Below are positions 14,376 through 16,389 of a stretch of 16,389 nt of DNA, piece by piece; position 1 is the first letter of the stretch, and every line of letters starts with the position of its first letter. Under the pieces are notes generated by a model. It was not told the origin of the DNA, ran no database searches, and saw only the letters and a list, made by a program, of their open reading frames with translations. The DNA is from JAKLFA01 sp038222225 (GTDB taxonomy: Bacteria; Omnitrophota; Gorgyraeia; Zapsychrales; JANLHA01). A program made the translations under genes and the position numbers. The stretch is taken from assembly GCA_038222225.1 (NCBI GenBank), contig JBBRHV010000050.1, forward strand, positions 1 through 16,389. Reading direction: 5' to 3'.

Positions 14376-15209
14376 ATGCGGGACAACTTTCTTCATCATT
14401 TGAAAAGCAACAAATCCTATCAACTTTTGCAGCAGCTCATCACTGTGTTTTACGGATTTGACTTAATGCTTTTGACTCTGGAGGGTCAATTTATCGAGCC
14501 CTTCGTCAAGAGTTCTGTGTCTTCCCAGAGTCGGGTTGCCAATAACCCGCAAGCGTTTCCCCCAGAAAAATTTTCCGACCTCAATCTTTTACAAGAGATC
14601 CAGGAGTCGCGCCAAGCGAAAATCACAGTATCGGAACAGGGCTGCAAACAATTCTTGGTTCCTGTCATACAAAAAAAAGATGTGGTGGGGTTCATATTTG
14701 TTAGTGAAGAGATCAGCGTGAGGTTAACTGAGGCTGAGCTGCAGATCACGCTCACATTTCTCACTGATTATATCCGGCTTCTTGTAAAAACAGATCTTGA
14801 ATTCGTTGAATATTTCCAGAATATGGACATGACACATCAGCAGTGCATTATTCATGATGTGGTCCGTTATATTCAGGACAATTATTGCAATGCGCATTTG
14901 ACCCTTAGGGATGTCGCGGATTGGCGGGGGATTAGTTATCATTATTTAAGTTCTTTATTTAAAGACACAATGAAAATTTCTTTTAAAGATTTTTTAACCC
15001 AAATTAGGTTTGATAAGGCAATGCGTTTGCTAGAAAGCAAGAGCCTTCCTGTTGGCCAAATTGCCTATCAATGCGGGTTTGATGATCCGAGCTATTTCAG
15101 CAAAGCGTTCAAGCGAAAGATCGGGATGTCTCCTTTGGAGTACCGCGACCATCAGTTTTTTTCCAAAGCAAAAAACAAAAAGAGTCTTGAGTTTGCCTCT
15201 GCGAGATAA
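14376..15209 (+). CDS. AraC-family transcriptional regulator with PocR/GAF-like sensor domain
   Basis: A 277-aa regulator. The C-terminal ~100 residues (about 162-258) form an AraC/XylS DNA-binding domain with both helix-turn-helix units: LTLRDVADWRGISYHYLSSLFKD and LPVGQIAYQCGFDDPSYFSKAFKRKIGMSPLEYR. The N-terminal part (about 10-140) has LLTLEGQFIEPF, then CKQFLVPVIQKKDVVGFIFVSEE. This matches the pattern of PocR/GAF-type ligand-sensing domains, so a small-molecule signal is likely but unknown. ATG 14376 is chosen over TTG 14367; neither has a strong Shine-Dalgarno site. The tandem repeats upstream suggest autoregulation. Possible targets are the flanking genes, including the edge gene at 15628. 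Confidence 0.85.
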   Translation: MRDNFLHHLKSNKSYQLLQQLITVFYGFDLMLLTLEGQFIEPFVKSSVSSQSRVANNPQAFPPEKFSDLNLLQEIQESRQAKITVSEQGCKQFLVPVIQKKDVVGFIFVSEEISVRLTEAELQITLTFLTDYIRLLVKTDLEFVEYFQNMDMTHQQCIIHDVVRYIQDNYCNAHLTLRDVADWRGISYHYLSSLFKDTMKISFKDFLTQIRFDKAMRLLESKSLPVGQIAYQCGFDDPSYFSKAFKRKIGMSPLEYRDHQFFSKAKNKKSLEFASAR

Positions 15210-15266
15210 TCTTTCCCTTCAAAAAAGCCATCGGTAATAATTCCCATTCATTCACAAGTTCCTCCA

Positions 15267-15294
15267 TTGCTAAATTTTAGATCTCTGCTAAAGT
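15267..15294 (+). promoter_or_regulatory. Sigma-70-like promoter with extended -10
   Basis: TTGCTA (15267-15272) and TAAAGT (15289-15294) are 16 bp apart, with TGC directly before the -10 box. The TGC-TA arrangement is the same as in the tRNA-fMet promoter in this window. Transcription would start near 15301 and first meet the terminator at 15426-15459. Confidence 0.45.
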
Positions 15295-15425
15295 ATGCGG
15301 TACTGAAAAGAAGCGGTTCGCAGAATGGGTCAGCAAGAGAAATTTATTTAGATTTATTTTCCGTCGAGAAAACAGCATGAGAGGTTCAGAATGATTTTTC
15401 AATTTCAAGACGAAACAATGCGAAG

Positions 15426-15459
15426 CCATCGGGATGCCAGTGCAGCCGGTGGTTTTTTT
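15426..15459 (+). terminator. Intrinsic terminator between the AraC gene and the edge gene
   Basis: CCATCGG (15426-15432) pairs with CCGGTGG (15446-15452), one G-U pair. An inner TGC/GCA pair extends the hairpin, and seven Ts follow (15453-15459). It lies 217 nt past the AraC stop and 169 nt before the next start. It can end a short RNA of about 160 nt starting near 15301, or act as an attenuator for the edge gene. Confidence 0.7.
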
Positions 15460-15627
15460 ATTTTTAAAATATGACGAAAGGGGGTGGTGCGGGCACCTAT
15501 CAGCAGGAAGAAGTTTTTGGTAAATGTAGTCCGGGTTATTGCTGAAATATTATTTCAGCGCCCACCAGTAAGAAAATGTGGAAATTAAGAAACAAGATGT
15601 TTAAATTTTAAAACATAGGATTAAAAA
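15460..15627 (+). other. Structured leader of the edge gene
   Basis: It contains a perfect 8-bp hairpin, GCTGAAAT-ATT-ATTTCAGC (15541-15559), flanked by GGTGG (15483-15487 region) and CCACC-like blocks that could pair across it, plus a tight GGTGC/GCACC pair (15486-15497). AGGA near 15617 serves as the Shine-Dalgarno for ATG 15628. No known riboswitch class is recognised. Confidence 0.35.
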
Positions 15628-16389
15628 ATGAAAAAAATCACATCAATAGTAAGCATTCTGGTGATCCTTTCATTCGTCGCCTATCCGATTTCTTCATATG
15701 CCGAAGGCATTGCCTTATCAGATGAAGAGATGGATCAGATCGCGGCCGGCGAATGGGTGTTCGCAAAAGCAAACGGACCCACCAAAGAGAATAAGTTGGA
15801 AATTAATGAGGAAGCTCAGAGCACATTGAAAGGTGTCAGCAACGCCAATACGGTTGATTCAGCTGCTGCCGGTCAATTTAACGTTTCCAATGCAGTAGAA
15901 GGCGTTGTGGATATCAGCCAGGGCAACACGGCCAATGTGAGTAACGCGGCAGTGGCTGCTGATGCCAGTTCTTTTAAGGAAACTGTGGATTCTGTTACAG
16001 CCACAGATTCAACAGCAACAAACGAAAGAAAAGATGTAGTTTCTTTCGGAGAAACGACAACCAATGACAAAAGCGTCACCTATAGTGATGTAGAGAAGCT
16101 TGATACAAGTTTTTCCAAGACAGATACGTTCCATTTGGATAAAAGTGACAGCAAAAATAAGACCTACGATATGGATCAGACAGATACCTACTCATCAACT
16201 AATGACAAGGCAGATTCAAAGGATGCTTCTCTGAATGCTTCCTATAGTGATGATAAGGCAATTACTGCAAGCACAAGTAAAAATGCTGCAGATCAGCATG
16301 CTGAAAGTGCAAATTTGGATACCAGCTATTCAGAATCGCAATCATTGACAGCCAGCGACTCCAAGAGTGTTGGGGTAACGGCAAATTAT
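15628..16389 (+). CDS. Secreted low-complexity protein with LSDEEMDQIAAG motif (truncated at right edge)
   Basis: This is an open frame of 254 codons with no stop before the window ends, so only the N-terminal part is seen. The ATG follows AGGA about 8 nt upstream. A signal peptide (KK, then ITSIVSILVILSFVAYP) ends at SYA (residue 25). Immediately after it, residues 30-41 read LSDEEMDQIAAG. This motif occurs at the mature N-terminus of many secreted or surface proteins and resembles double-Gly-type leader ends. The rest is very rich in Ser, Thr, Asp, Asn, Ala and Lys with irregular 10-20-residue repeats (SDSKNKTYDMDQTDTYSS, ASLNASYSDDKAITAS). The composition suggests an extended surface or adhesin-like protein. 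No catalytic domain is visible. The full length and C-terminal anchor are unknown. Confidence 0.75.
   Translation, partial: MKKITSIVSILVILSFVAYPISSYAEGIALSDEEMDQIAAGEWVFAKANGPTKENKLEINEEAQSTLKGVSNANTVDSAAAGQFNVSNAVEGVVDISQGNTANVSNAAVAADASSFKETVDSVTATDSTATNERKDVVSFGETTTNDKSVTYSDVEKLDTSFSKTDTFHLDKSDSKNKTYDMDQTDTYSSTNDKADSKDASLNASYSDDKAITASTSKNAADQHAESANLDTSYSESQSLTASDSKSVGVTANY

Noticed and set aside
15298..15460. c-di-GMP-I riboswitch
   Set aside because: Only the 3' part is vaguely similar (GCGAAGCC, GCCAGTGCAGCCGG). The conserved 5' block and GAAA tetraloop hairpin are absent, so it is not called.

Overview
This window looks like chromosomal DNA of a Gram-negative bacterium from a poorly cultivated lineage. 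The evidence is one clear outer-membrane-type lipoprotein (LSSGC lipobox), several Sec-exported proteins, a sigma-54-type promoter, moderate GC, and frequent TTG/GTG starts with good Shine-Dalgarno sites. An Omnitrophota-like or deltaproteobacterial-like origin is only a guess. No plasmid or phage backbone genes are visible.

Layout: (1) Positions 1-60 hold an antitermination boxA-like sequence on the minus strand, which suggests that an rRNA operon begins just off the left edge. About 400 bp of non-coding or unexplained DNA follows. (2) Positions 475-9337 hold a co-directional group of five genes behind a -24/-12 promoter. They encode a 1460-aa secreted zinc-dependent phospholipase C-like mosaic protein, a secreted PDZ protein, a membrane protein with ankyrin repeats, a small PepSY-like protein and a secreted helical protein with a C-terminal NEW3-like beta domain. 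Together they look like an export or envelope-associated system built around a membrane-lipid hydrolase. (3) Positions 9338-10160 hold a possible minus-strand coding remnant and an initiator tRNA-Met gene with its own extended -10 promoter and a strong terminator. (4) Positions 10162-12279 encode a small lipoprotein and a RhlE-type DEAD-box RNA helicase, closed by a strong terminator. (5) Positions 12279-12502 are a dense cluster of palindromes between two convergent genes. It includes a 103-bp element with perfect 10-bp terminal inverted repeats and an 85-bp nested stem-loop. (6) Positions 12510-15209 encode a minus-strand exported PsbP/DcrB-like protein, a DUF5677-type protein with a good sigma-70 promoter, and an AraC-family regulator preceded by tandem operator-like repeats. 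(7) Positions 15267-15627 hold a promoter, an intrinsic terminator and a structured leader. They lead into a gene that runs off the right edge. It encodes a secreted low-complexity Ser/Thr/Asp-rich protein with an LSDEEMDQIAAG motif directly after its signal peptide.

The most unusual content is the phospholipase cluster with its sigma-54-type promoter, the edge gene with its attenuator-like leader, and the palindrome cluster. All functional names are from motif recognition by eye. No database search was possible.
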